A DNA stretch of 64,000 nt, taken from Actinomadura madurae. GTDB lineage: Bacteria; Actinomycetota; Actinomycetes; Streptosporangiales; Streptosporangiaceae. Of the stretch, positions 46,891 through 55,144 are shown piece after piece. A program made the position numbers and the translations under genes. Each line of letters starts with the position of its first letter. Within the stretch, counting starts at the first letter, position 1. The notes below the pieces were generated by a model. The model was given only the letters and a program-made list of their open reading frames with translations, was not told where the DNA came from and did not search any database. Location: NCBI RefSeq assembly GCF_900115095.1, contig NZ_FOVH01000003.1, positions 186,001 to 250,000 on the forward strand, read 5' to 3'.

Positions 46891-47124
46891 ATGGACAAGG
46901 CCGAGGCCATCATCGCGGCGCTGGGCGGCGCCGACAACATCGTCGAGATCGAGCCGTGCGCGACCCGGCTGCGCACCGAGGTCTCCGACGCCGGCAAGGT
47001 CGACGACGCGGCGCTGAAGAAGGCGGGCGCGTTCGGCGTCATGCGCAGCGGAACCGTCGTCCAGGTCGTCGTCGGCCCGGAGGCGGACACCATCGCCAGC
47101 GACATCGAGGACATCCTCGACTGA
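46891..47124 (+). CDS. PTS EIIB subunit, glucose/GlcNAc type
   Basis: 77 aa. Single EIIB domain with phosphorylated Cys23 in IEPCATRLRTEV and VMRSGTVVQVVVGPEAD. Receives phosphate from EIIA and passes it to sugar at EIIC (42094–43464). Equivalent to the separate NagF-type EIIB of streptomycetes. ATG with GAGAAGAGAGAAG upstream; 18 bases after the SIS gene. Confidence 0.95.
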   Translation: MDKAEAIIAALGGADNIVEIEPCATRLRTEVSDAGKVDDAALKKAGAFGVMRSGTVVQVVVGPEADTIASDIEDILD

Positions 47125-47142
47125 CCCCCGAGGGGACCCCCA

Positions 47143-47592
47143 ATGACCCGAGTACTCTCACCCGTCGCCGGGCGGGTCGTCGGCCTCGCCGGCGTCCCCG
47201 ACCCGGTGTTCGCCCAGGCCATGGTCGGGCCGGGCACGGCGGTCGACCCCGAGCGCGGGCGCGGCCCCGCCCTCGCCCCGGTCACCGGGAAGATCGTCAA
47301 GCTGCACCCGCACGCGTACGTCGTGGTGGACGAGGAGGGCCACGGCGTCCTCGTGCATCTCGGCATCGACACCGTCAAGCTGAAGGGGCAGGGGTTCGAG
47401 CTCCTCGCCGCCGAGGGCGACGAGGTCACCGCAGGCCAGCCGGTCGTCGGGTGGGACCCGGCCGTGATCGAGGCGGGCGGGCGCTCGCCGATCTGCGCCG
47501 TGGTCGCGCTGGACGCGGGCGCCGACGCCCTGTCGGACGTGGTCGAGTCGGGCGAGGTGACCAAGGGGGACGAGCTGTTCACATGGAGCTGA
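47143..47592 (+). CDS. crr: PTS EIIA subunit, glucose type (Crr-like)
   Basis: 149 aa. EIIA-Glc fold: VLSPVAGRVVGLAGVPDPVFAQAMVGPG, phosphorylated His72 in GVLVHLGIDTV and its partner His57 in LHPHAYVV. Transfers phosphate from HPr to EIIB. ATG with GAGGGGACC upstream, 18 bases after EIIB. In enteric bacteria the homologue also controls catabolite repression; whether that applies here is unknown. Confidence 0.94.
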   Translation: MTRVLSPVAGRVVGLAGVPDPVFAQAMVGPGTAVDPERGRGPALAPVTGKIVKLHPHAYVVVDEEGHGVLVHLGIDTVKLKGQGFELLAAEGDEVTAGQPVVGWDPAVIEAGGRSPICAVVALDAGADALSDVVESGEVTKGDELFTWS

Positions 47593-47596
47593 GCGC

Positions 47597-48277
47597 ATGG
47601 CGGTGATCGGCCTCGGCGCGGCCGTGTTCGACCTGGACGGAACCCTGATCGACACCGAGCCGCGCAACCGGGTGATGTGGTCGCGGCTGTTCGAGGCGCA
47701 CGGCGTCCCGCACGACGAGGCGCTGATCGCCTCGTTCGCGGGGCGCCGCGGGCAGGAGGTCCTGGAGGACCTCGCGCACCTGTTCCCCGGCCGGACGGTC
47801 GAGGAGCTGTTCGCGCAGGCGCTGTCCTACGAGTCGGTGCCGGGGATGCCGGCCGCCGCGCCCGTCCCCGGCGCCGTGGACCTCGTCCGGTCCCTGGCGG
47901 ACGCGGGCGTGCCGCTGGCGGTGGTGACGTCCGGGCAGCGCCCCTACGCCGAGGGGCTGCTCGCCGAGCTGGGCATCCGCGACCTGCTCGACATCGTGGT
48001 GACCGCCGGGGACGTCGTCACCGGCAAGCCGCATCCGGAGGGGTACCTGGCCGCCGCGCGCGACCTGGACGTCCCGCCGCAGGAGACGATCGGGTTCGAG
48101 GACGCCCCCGCGGGCGTGGCGGCCGTGAAGGCCGCGGGCATGACCTGCGTGGGCGTCATCACCACGCAGCCGGCGGGCGCGCTGGCCGACGCCGACCACG
48201 TGGTCGCCGATTTCAAGGAAGTGGACGTCGTGCCGGGCCCCGCGCTGCGGGTGCGCCGGCCCGTCGCCGGGCTATAG
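47597..48277 (+). CDS. HAD-family sugar phosphatase/phosphomutase-like protein
   Basis: 226 aa. HAD subfamily IA with nucleophile motif AAVFDLDGTLIDTEP, cap domain, motif II VVTSGQ, Lys in GKPHPEGY and motif IV GFEDAPAGVAAVKAAG. The cap and PHPEGY are like beta-phosphoglucomutases and 2-deoxyglucose-6-phosphatases. Embedded four bases after EIIA and before HPr, so it may dephosphorylate excess hexose or amino-sugar phosphate made by the PTS; substrate not predictable. Confidence 0.85.
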   Translation: MAVIGLGAAVFDLDGTLIDTEPRNRVMWSRLFEAHGVPHDEALIASFAGRRGQEVLEDLAHLFPGRTVEELFAQALSYESVPGMPAAAPVPGAVDLVRSLADAGVPLAVVTSGQRPYAEGLLAELGIRDLLDIVVTAGDVVTGKPHPEGYLAAARDLDVPPQETIGFEDAPAGVAAVKAAGMTCVGVITTQPAGALADADHVVADFKEVDVVPGPALRVRRPVAGL

Positions 48278-48293
48278 CGAGAAGGAGTGTGCG

Positions 48294-48566
48294 GTGACCG
48301 AGCGCAACGTCAAGATCGAGTCCAGGGTGGGGCTGCACGCGCGGCCGGCCGCGCTGTTCGTCCAGACCGCGGCGAAGGCCCCGATGGACGTGACCGTGGC
48401 CAAGCGCGGCGGCACCCCGGTGAACGCCAAGAGCATCCTCGCCGTGCTGGGGCTGGACGCGCGGCACGGCGAGGAGATCGTGCTGTCCGCCGAGGGCGAG
48501 GGCGCCGAGGAGTTGCTCGACGGGCTGCAGAAGCTGCTGTCCACGCCGGAGCCAGAGGAGGCCTGA
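48294..48566 (+). CDS. ptsH: Phosphocarrier protein HPr
   Basis: 90 aa. HPr with the active His15 in VGLHARPAA and a serine (Ser47) in NAKSILAVL, the site HPr kinase would use in Firmicutes; no such kinase is in the window. Relays phosphate from EI to EIIA. GTG start with GAGAAGGAG upstream. One base from ptsI. Confidence 0.96.
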   Translation: MTERNVKIESRVGLHARPAALFVQTAAKAPMDVTVAKRGGTPVNAKSILAVLGLDARHGEEIVLSAEGEGAEELLDGLQKLLSTPEPEEA

Positions 48567-48567
48567 G

Positions 48568-50250
48568 ATGGGCGGGGTGATGCAGGGCGCGGGCGTCAGC
48601 CCGGGGGTCGGGTCCGGACCGGTACGGAGCATCGCCGGGGCCGTTCCGGAGCCGCCCGCGGGCGCGCGGCACGGCGGCGACGCCGCCGCCGAGACCGACA
48701 CCGCGCTGGCCGCGCTGGAGGCCGTCGCCGCCGACCTGGAGGAGCGCGGTGAGCGCGCCGCCGCGGCCGGCAACGCCGACGGCCGGGACGTGCTGAACGC
48801 GCAGGCGCTGATGGCCCGCGATCCGGGCCTCGCCGACGGCGTCCGCGGCGCGATCGGCGAGGGGGCGGCGGCGGCGCGCGCCGTGTTCGACGCGTTCGGC
48901 GTCTACCGGGAGATGCTCGCCGGGGCCGGCGAGTACATGGCCGCCCGCGTCACCGACCTCGACGACATCCGCGACCGCGCGATCGCCCGGCTGCTCGGCC
49001 TGCCGGTGCCGGGCGTCCCGGAGTCCGACGAGCCGTTCGTGCTCGTCGCGCGGGACCTCGCGCCCGCGGACACGGCCGTCCTCGACCCGGCGCAGGTCGT
49101 CGCGTTCGTGACGGAGGAGGGCGGCCCGACCAGCCACACCGCCATCATCGCCCGGACGATGGGGGTGCCCGCGGTCGTCGCGCTGAAGGGCGCGACGACG
49201 ATCGCCGACGGGACCCGCGTCCTCGTGGACGGCGCCGCCGGGACCGTGCTGCTCGACCCGTCCGGCAGCGAGGTGTCCGCGGCGCGGGCCGCCGCCGACG
49301 CCCGCGCGTCGGCCCTGCGGGAGTCGACCGGGCCGGGCGCCACCCGGGACGGGCACGCAGTCCCGCTGCTGGCGAACATCGGCGGCCCGAAGGACGTCGA
49401 GGCGGCGCTCGCGAACGGGGCGGAGGGCGTCGGGCTGTACCGGACCGAGTTCCTGTTCCTCGACCGCGCGACGCCGCCGTCCGACGCGGAACAGGAGAAG
49501 GCGTACCGCAAGGTGCTGGAGGCGTTCCCGGAGGGCCGCGTGGTCGTCCGGACGCTCGACGCGGGCGCGGACAAGCCGCTGGCGTTCCTGCCGGCGCCCG
49601 GCGACGAGCCGAACCCGGCGCTCGGCGAGCGCGGGCTGCGGATGATGCGCCTGCACCCGGACGTGCTGTCAGCGCAGCTGTCCGCCCTCGCCCGCGCCGC
49701 GGCCGGGCTGACCGTGAAGCTCCAGGTCATGGCGCCGATGGTGACGGACGCGGCCGAGGCCGCCTTCTTCGCCGCCGCCTGCCGGGAGGCGGGCATCGAG
49801 CATCCGGGCGTCATGATCGAGGTGCCCGCCGCCGCGCTGCGCGCCCGCGACCTCGCGCCCGAGGTGGAGTTCTTCAGCATCGGCACCAACGACCTCACCC
49901 AGTACGCGTGCGCGGCGGACCGGCAGATCGGCGGCCTCGCGCACCTCCAGGACCCGTGGCAGCCCGCCGTCCTCGACCTGGTCGCCCCCGCGGCCGGCGC
50001 GGGCGTGTCGTGCGGGGTGTGCGGGGAGGCGGCCGGCGACCCGGTGCTCGCGTGCGTGCTGGTGGGCCTCGGCGTGACGTCGCTGTCGATGAGCGCCCCG
50101 TCCCTCCCGCTGGTGCGCGCCGCGCTCGCCCGGCACACGCTGGACGAGTGCCGCGAGGCCGCCGCCGCGGCGCGGGCCGCCCGCAGCGCCGGGGAGGCCA
50201 AGGACGCCGCCCGCGCCCGCCTGCCCGGTCTCGCGGACCTCGGGCTGTGA
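48568..50250 (+). CDS. ptsI: Phosphoenolpyruvate-protein phosphotransferase (enzyme I)
   Basis: 560 aa, normal length. N-terminal helical HPr-binding and phosphohistidine domains with His190 in TEEGGPTSHTAIIAR, and a C-terminal PEP-binding barrel with GVGLYRTEFLFLDR, RTLDAGADKPLAF, NPALGERGLRMM, EFFSIGTNDLTQYACAADR and the catalytic Cys in CGVCGEAAGD. Initiates the phosphate relay using PEP. Last gene of the nagA operon; in streptomycetes ptsI/ptsH are usually not joined to nagA as far as I recall. Confidence 0.96.
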   Translation: MGGVMQGAGVSPGVGSGPVRSIAGAVPEPPAGARHGGDAAAETDTALAALEAVAADLEERGERAAAAGNADGRDVLNAQALMARDPGLADGVRGAIGEGAAAARAVFDAFGVYREMLAGAGEYMAARVTDLDDIRDRAIARLLGLPVPGVPESDEPFVLVARDLAPADTAVLDPAQVVAFVTEEGGPTSHTAIIARTMGVPAVVALKGATTIADGTRVLVDGAAGTVLLDPSGSEVSAARAAADARASALRESTGPGATRDGHAVPLLANIGGPKDVEAALANGAEGVGLYRTEFLFLDRATPPSDAEQEKAYRKVLEAFPEGRVVVRTLDAGADKPLAFLPAPGDEPNPALGERGLRMMRLHPDVLSAQLSALARAAAGLTVKLQVMAPMVTDAAEAAFFAAACREAGIEHPGVMIEVPAAALRARDLAPEVEFFSIGTNDLTQYACAADRQIGGLAHLQDPWQPAVLDLVAPAAGAGVSCGVCGEAAGDPVLACVLVGLGVTSLSMSAPSLPLVRAALARHTLDECREAAAAARAARSAGEAKDAARARLPGLADLGL

Positions 50251-50281
50251 CGGGTCGGATCACGGCGGCGGGTCAGGCGGG

Positions 50282-50773
50282 TCAGGCGGCGATCCGCCAG
50301 TAGGTCCCTGTCTTGCGGAGGGTGAAGCTCGCGGCGAGGAGGCCGCCCTGGCTCGCGGGCTCGCCCTTCCACCGGAGGTCCGCGAACCGGACGGTGCAGC
50401 CGCCGTCCGGCGCCGCCTCGCAGACGGGGACCGTGACGCCCCGCAGCGCCGCGATGTCCTGCGGGCGCAATCTCGCACGCGCCTCGGCGAGCCCTGAACG
50501 GCACCTGCCCGGCCCGCCGAACACGCGCCGCTCGTAGCTCGCCGTCAGGAACGCGCACGCCTTGACGTTCCCGGCGGCGATCCCGCGCAGGTACCTGTAC
50601 AGCGCGAGCCGTGCCGCGAGGGTCCGCGACGACGACGCCGTGGTGGGCGTGTCGGCGAGCCGCGAGTCACCGGGTTCGGGCGTGAGCGGCGGCATCGTGA
50701 CCTCGTCCTTCCCGCCGCACGCCGCCGGCGAGGAGAGCAGCATCAGGGCCAGGAGTAACGGGCGGACGCGCAC
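50282..50773 (-). CDS. Putative small lipoprotein
   Basis: 163 aa. Type II signal peptide with lipobox SPAAC, then a Thr/Ser-rich stretch and a compact domain of about 110 residues with two conserved-looking cysteines (VKACAFLT, PVCEAAPDGGC); it looks like an NTF2/SnoaL-like fold, which is a guess. GTG at 50773 is supported by AGGAGGTG six bases upstream. Convergent with ptsI and probably co-transcribed downstream of the GH3 gene or separate from it. Confidence 0.7.
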   Translation of the reverse strand: MRVRPLLLALMLLSSPAACGGKDEVTMPPLTPEPGDSRLADTPTTASSSRTLAARLALYRYLRGIAAGNVKACAFLTASYERRVFGGPGRCRSGLAEARARLRPQDIAALRGVTVPVCEAAPDGGCTVRFADLRWKGEPASQGGLLAASFTLRKTGTYWRIAA

Positions 50774-50847
50774 GGGGACACCTCCTGTGGGCGCGAAGGC
50801 GGCCCGATCCTCCCAGCAGACGGGCGGCCGCGTCCATCGGCGGGACC

Positions 50848-52500
50848 CTACCGGTAGCTGATGCCGAACCCGGCCGGCTTCCCGGCCGCGGGGGCCGGGA
50901 GCCTGCCGGTCGGCTTCACCGCGCCGCTCAGCACCCGGGCCAGCGCCTCGACCGACACCCGGCTGGAGGAGTAGGTGGCGAGTGCCGCCTGCGCGGCCCC
51001 GGCCGCGTCGAGGTCGTAGGGGCGGCCGAGCGCGGCGACGACCACCGGCTTCGGCCCGAGCGCGCGGATGCGGGCGGCGGTCGCCGCCCCGGCGTTCTCG
51101 GTGGTCAGCACGGTGACGTCCGCCGAGCCCGCCGCCGCCGTCGCGACGCCCTGGCGGCGCAGCGCGGCCCGGAGGCGGTCGCCGTCCGGCCCCGACACCG
51201 CGACCTTCTTGCCCTTGAGTGGCAGCACGTCGCCCTTGTTGCGGACGAGGGTGACCGCGTGCTCGGCGACCTGCCGGGCGGCGGCCTTGTGCGCGGCCGT
51301 GCCGACGGAGGCGGCGGCCTTGGCCGGGTCGACGGCCGTCCCCTGGAACAGGCCGCGGCGCTGCTTGAGTCTGAGGATCCGCGTCACCGACTCGTCCAGC
51401 CGCTTGCGCGTGATCTTCCCGGACCGGACGGCCTTCACCACGGCCTTGTAGGCGCGCGGGAGGTCCGGCGGCATCAGCAGCTGGTCGGCGCCCGCGTTGA
51501 TCGCCCGGACCGGTACGGCCGCGTCGCCGTACTTCTCGCGCACGCCCGCCATCTCCAGCGAGTCGGTCGTGATCACGCCCTGGTAGCCGAGCTTCTCGCG
51601 CAGCAGCCCGGTCAGCACGGTCTTCGACAGCGTGGACGGGTCGCCGGACCGGTCGAGCTTCGGCATCACGATGTGCGCGGTCATGATGACGTCCACGCCC
51701 GCCTCGATCGCCGCCTTGAACGGGGGCGCGTCCAGCCGCTCCCACGCCGCCGGCGAGTGGCCGATCACCGGCAGGCCGGTGTGGCTGTCGGTGGCGGTGT
51801 CGCCGTGCCCGGGGAAGTGCTTGGCGGTGGCGGCGACCCCGGCGGCCTGGTAGCCGCCGATGGCGCCCCGCACCATCGTGGACGCCAGCGCCGGGTCGGC
51901 GCCGAACGAGCGCACCCCGATCACCGGGTTGCGCGGGTTCACGTTGACGTCGGCGTCGGGGGCGTAGTCGAGGTTGATGCCGACCGCGCGCAGCTCCGCG
52001 CCGGTGACCTGGGCGGCGGCGCGGGCGTCCGCCGGGTTCCGGGTCGCGCCGAGCGCCATGTTGCCGGGGAAGGCGGTGATGAACGGCGTCCGCGAGACGA
52101 TGCCCTGCTCCTCGTCCACACCGAGGAGCAGCGGGATCTTCGACGCCTTCTGCAGCGCGTTCGACTGCGCCGCCGTCTTCGCCGGGGTGCCGAAGTTGCC
52201 CGGGAAGTAGATCAGCCCGCCCACCCGGTACTTCTTGATCTTGGCGAGCGCGTCGGCGCGGCTGGAGAACGTCGGGACGAACAGCTGCCCGACCTTCTCC
52301 GCCACGCTCATCTTCGCGACCCGGCCGGGGATCCACGCGTCCGGCGCAGGCGTGCCGCCGCCCGGCGAGCCGGGCGCGGCGGAACGGGCGGACGGCGTCC
52401 GCCCGCTCTTGCCGCTCCCACCGCCGCCTCCGCAGCCGGCGACCCCCGTGACCAGCACGGACGCCACCGCCGCGAGCGCGAGTGAACGTGAAGCACGCAC
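50848..52500 (-). CDS. Glycoside hydrolase family 3 lipoprotein, NagZ-like
   Basis: About 550 aa. Lipoprotein signal (LVTGVAGC) and Gly/Ser/Pro linker, then a GH3 domain: VAEKVGQLFVPTF, LLLGVDEEQGIV, NLDYAPDADVNVNPRNPVIGVRSFG, the NagZ-type catalytic loop AKHFPGHGDTATDSHTGLP, and nucleophile Asp in VITTDSLEMAGV; followed by a smaller C-terminal alpha/beta domain. Expected exo-beta-N-acetylglucosaminidase releasing GlcNAc from muropeptides or chitooligomers outside the cell, which fits the adjacent PTS and MurQ genes. GTG at 52500 puts the signal peptide at the N-terminus; ATG 52542 would add 14 residues. Confidence 0.9.
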   Translation of the reverse strand: MRASRSLALAAVASVLVTGVAGCGGGGGSGKSGRTPSARSAAPGSPGGGTPAPDAWIPGRVAKMSVAEKVGQLFVPTFSSRADALAKIKKYRVGGLIYFPGNFGTPAKTAAQSNALQKASKIPLLLGVDEEQGIVSRTPFITAFPGNMALGATRNPADARAAAQVTGAELRAVGINLDYAPDADVNVNPRNPVIGVRSFGADPALASTMVRGAIGGYQAAGVAATAKHFPGHGDTATDSHTGLPVIGHSPAAWERLDAPPFKAAIEAGVDVIMTAHIVMPKLDRSGDPSTLSKTVLTGLLREKLGYQGVITTDSLEMAGVREKYGDAAVPVRAINAGADQLLMPPDLPRAYKAVVKAVRSGKITRKRLDESVTRILRLKQRRGLFQGTAVDPAKAAASVGTAAHKAAARQVAEHAVTLVRNKGDVLPLKGKKVAVSGPDGDRLRAALRRQGVATAAAGSADVTVLTTENAGAATAARIRALGPKPVVVAALGRPYDLDAAGAAQAALATYSSSRVSVEALARVLSGAVKPTGRLPAPAAGKPAGFGISYR

Positions 52501-52598
52501 CTGACCAGGCCCCCCGACGTGGTCTCGGTAACTCGGTCGCATCGGACGCCGCGACGGTAGCCGTTCCCCGGCCCGCTGTCGACTCGATCTCCCGAGGC

Positions 52599-54767
52599 TC
52601 AGTCCCGGGCGGCCGGCGTCCCGAGGTCCCGGCCGTCCGCGTTCGGCTTGCGCGTCGTCCGCGGCGTGGCGGTGCCCTCCGGCGGCCTGGCGGCCTGCTC
52701 CTGCTTCCGCTTCGCCGCCTCCCTCTCGGCGAGACCCGGCCCGGCCGGGCCGGTGCCCTGGTCCGGCGGGCCGGGCTTCCGCTCGTCCGGGGCGGGGTCG
52801 GCCCAGTTCGCGGCGACGCCGGAGAACGCGGGTTCGGGGAACGGCAGGACCGGCAGGTCGCGGGCGACCTTGTCCATGAACGCGTGCCAGATCGTGGCGG
52901 GCAGGTTCTCGCCGGCGACCGTCCCCCGGAAGCCGGGCAGGTTCCGCAGCGTGCCGGGCTTCGCGTTGCCGACCACCACCGCGGCCGAGACCTGCGGGAC
53001 GAACCCGACGAACCAGGCGGCGCGGTTGTGCTCGGTCGTGCCGGTCTTGCCCGCCGCCTCACGATCGGACAGGGCCGCGCGCCGGCCCGTCCCGGTCTTG
53101 ACCGTCTCCCGCAGCGCGAACGTCGCCTGCGCGGCCTGCTCCTGGTTCAGCACGCGGCGGCCCGGCCGGTCCCAGGGCAGCGGCACCCGGCGGCCGCCGG
53201 CGTCGACCACCTTGGTCACCAGGTGCGGGACGACCGCCGTGCCGCCGTTCGCGAACGCCGCGTACCCGGCGGCCTGCGTGACCGCCGCGACGTCGGGGAT
53301 GCCGAGCGCGATCCCCGCCTGCCCCTTGAACGGCGCGAGCGCGGACGCGGGGACGCCGAACAGCCGCGCCGTCTCCGCGACGTTCGCGATCCCCGTCTTC
53401 AGCGCCGCCTTCACGTACCCGGTGTTGACCGACAGGGCGGTCGCCTCGACCAGGTCCATCGTGCCGCGCGAGCCGATCTCCTCGTCGTTCTCGACCCTGT
53501 AGCCGGGTGCGGTCGCCGGCGTGTTCGCACCGTCCGGCGCGAACTTCTGCGGCGACTTCCCGCTCACCTTCGTCCGGACGCTGAGGCCCTTGCGCAGCGC
53601 GGCGGCCAGCACGTACGGCTTGAACGTCGAGCCCGCCTGCGCCACAGGGCCGAACACCGAGTCGACCTGGGTGCGCTCCGGGTCGCCGCCGTAGAACGCC
53701 TTGACCGCGCCGCTCTTGGCGTCCACGGCGACCAGGCCGCCGCGCACGGTCCGGGGCCACTGCGGCTCGCGCGCCCCGCGCATGGCGTCCTCGGCGTGCC
53801 GCATCCACCGCCGGTCCAGCCCCGTGTAGATCTTCAGCCGGCCGTTCACCACGCTGTCGATCGGGATGCCGACGCTCGCCAGCTCCTCCTCGACGCGCTG
53901 GCGGACCAGGAGGTCCTGGCCCGACAGGCTGACGCCCGTCCACTCGTCCTGCGTCCGGGGGAAGCGCTGCCGGGCGGCCTCGGCGCGGGTCAGCCTGCCC
54001 ATCGACACCATCCCGTCGAGGACGTACCGCCAGCGGGCCCGCAGCGCGCGGGCCGGCGCGTCGTGGCCCTGGGTCTTGAAGTACACCGGCCGCTGGATCA
54101 TCGCGGCGAGCAGGGCGCACTCCGCCACGTCCAGCTGCCAGACGTCCTTGTCGAAGTAGGCGCGGGACGCCGCCTGCACCCCGGACGTCTGCCGGCCGAA
54201 GTAGATCGTGTTGAGGTACAGGTCGAGGATCTCGTCCTTGGCGCGGTGCCGGTCCAGCTTCACCGCGATGAAGATCTCCTTGATCTTGCGCCGCACCGTC
54301 CGGTCGCGGCTCAGGCCCTTGAAGTAGTTGCGGGCGAGCTGCTGGGTGACGGTCGAGCCGCCCTGGGTGTCGCCGCCCGAGGCGTTGTTCCACATCGCCC
54401 GGATCGTCCCGGCGGGGGAGACGCCGTGGCCGTCGTAGAAGCCGCGGTCCTCGGCGGCGAGCACCGCCCAGCGCAGCCGGTCGGGGATCTGGTCGTGCCG
54501 GACGCTCTCCCGGTTGGCGCCGAGACGGAACAGCGGCGTCCGGCCGTCGGCGTAGTAGACGGTGGAGCCCTCGTCGGTGACGCCGTCCTGCGGCCGGGTC
54601 GGCAGCGGGGTCCGGACGTAGGCGACCACGGTGAGGGCGGCCGCCAGCACGACGGGTGTGATGATCATCACGATGGCCCGGCGCCATCGGCGCGAGCGGG
54701 GCAGGACGGCGCGGGACAGGCGGGCTAGGGCCGGCCGGACACGGCGGGGCCTGGGCAGGGAGTGCAT
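52599..54767 (-). CDS. Class A penicillin-binding protein (transglycosylase/transpeptidase)
   Basis: 722 aa. Short basic cytoplasmic head, one membrane helix (IVMIITPVVLAAALTVVAY), GT51 domain with catalytic Glu in AEDRGFYDGHGV and GGSTVTQQLARNYF, RKIKEIFIAVKLDR; transpeptidase domain with active serine AGSTFKPY, SVN motif (ATALSVNTGYVK) and GKTGTTEHN. The last 65 residues are Pro/Lys/Arg-rich and disordered. Polymerises and crosslinks peptidoglycan. ATG 54767 with GAGGT upstream. Separate promoter at 55011–55039 likely. Confidence 0.95.
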   Translation of the reverse strand: MHSLPRPRRVRPALARLSRAVLPRSRRWRRAIVMIITPVVLAAALTVVAYVRTPLPTRPQDGVTDEGSTVYYADGRTPLFRLGANRESVRHDQIPDRLRWAVLAAEDRGFYDGHGVSPAGTIRAMWNNASGGDTQGGSTVTQQLARNYFKGLSRDRTVRRKIKEIFIAVKLDRHRAKDEILDLYLNTIYFGRQTSGVQAASRAYFDKDVWQLDVAECALLAAMIQRPVYFKTQGHDAPARALRARWRYVLDGMVSMGRLTRAEAARQRFPRTQDEWTGVSLSGQDLLVRQRVEEELASVGIPIDSVVNGRLKIYTGLDRRWMRHAEDAMRGAREPQWPRTVRGGLVAVDAKSGAVKAFYGGDPERTQVDSVFGPVAQAGSTFKPYVLAAALRKGLSVRTKVSGKSPQKFAPDGANTPATAPGYRVENDEEIGSRGTMDLVEATALSVNTGYVKAALKTGIANVAETARLFGVPASALAPFKGQAGIALGIPDVAAVTQAAGYAAFANGGTAVVPHLVTKVVDAGGRRVPLPWDRPGRRVLNQEQAAQATFALRETVKTGTGRRAALSDREAAGKTGTTEHNRAAWFVGFVPQVSAAVVVGNAKPGTLRNLPGFRGTVAGENLPATIWHAFMDKVARDLPVLPFPEPAFSGVAANWADPAPDERKPGPPDQGTGPAGPGLAEREAAKRKQEQAARPPEGTATPRTTRKPNADGRDLGTPAARD

Positions 54768-55144
54768 GCGACCTCGTTCGACGTGGGAGTACGGAGTCGG
54801 CCGTCGTCCGGGCATGCGGGAGCGCGGGCGGGCATGCGGCTGAGGGCATGCGCGTGCTGGGAGGGGCGCTCGGGTCGGGAGCATCCCGCGCGGACGACGC
54901 TGCGGAGTAACGCAGTCGATTCGGTACGAGCCACGCCTGTGGCCGGTGGTCCCGCCGGACGCGGCCCTCTCGGGACCGCTCCCGCGGCGCTGTCGCCACC
55001 GTGGTCACAGCTTAATCACGATGGACCCCGGGATCGCAAGGAATTGCGGATCTGGTGGGGTCCATCGCGATGAACCTGACGGCCGGGCCGGATCGGGACG
55101 GCCGGGCCGGAGCCGGAGGAGTCGTCCGCCGCGGGCGGAGCGGC
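54768..55144 (-). other. Intergenic region between PBP gene and BadF kinase
   Basis: 377 bases, no gene. It carries an 11-bp inverted repeat CGATGGACCCC/GGGGTCCATCG (55019–55029, 55057–55067) around a likely PBP promoter. Several GGCATGCG repeats near 54814–54850 lie in the presumed 5' leader of the PBP gene. Confidence 0.45.
55011..55039 (-). promoter_or_regulatory. Putative promoter of the PBP gene
   Basis: On the minus strand TTGCGA (55039–55034), 17-base spacer, ATTAAG (55016–55011); one of the few AT-richer patches here. The −35 is flanked by the 11-bp inverted repeat, a possible operator. Confidence 0.4.
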
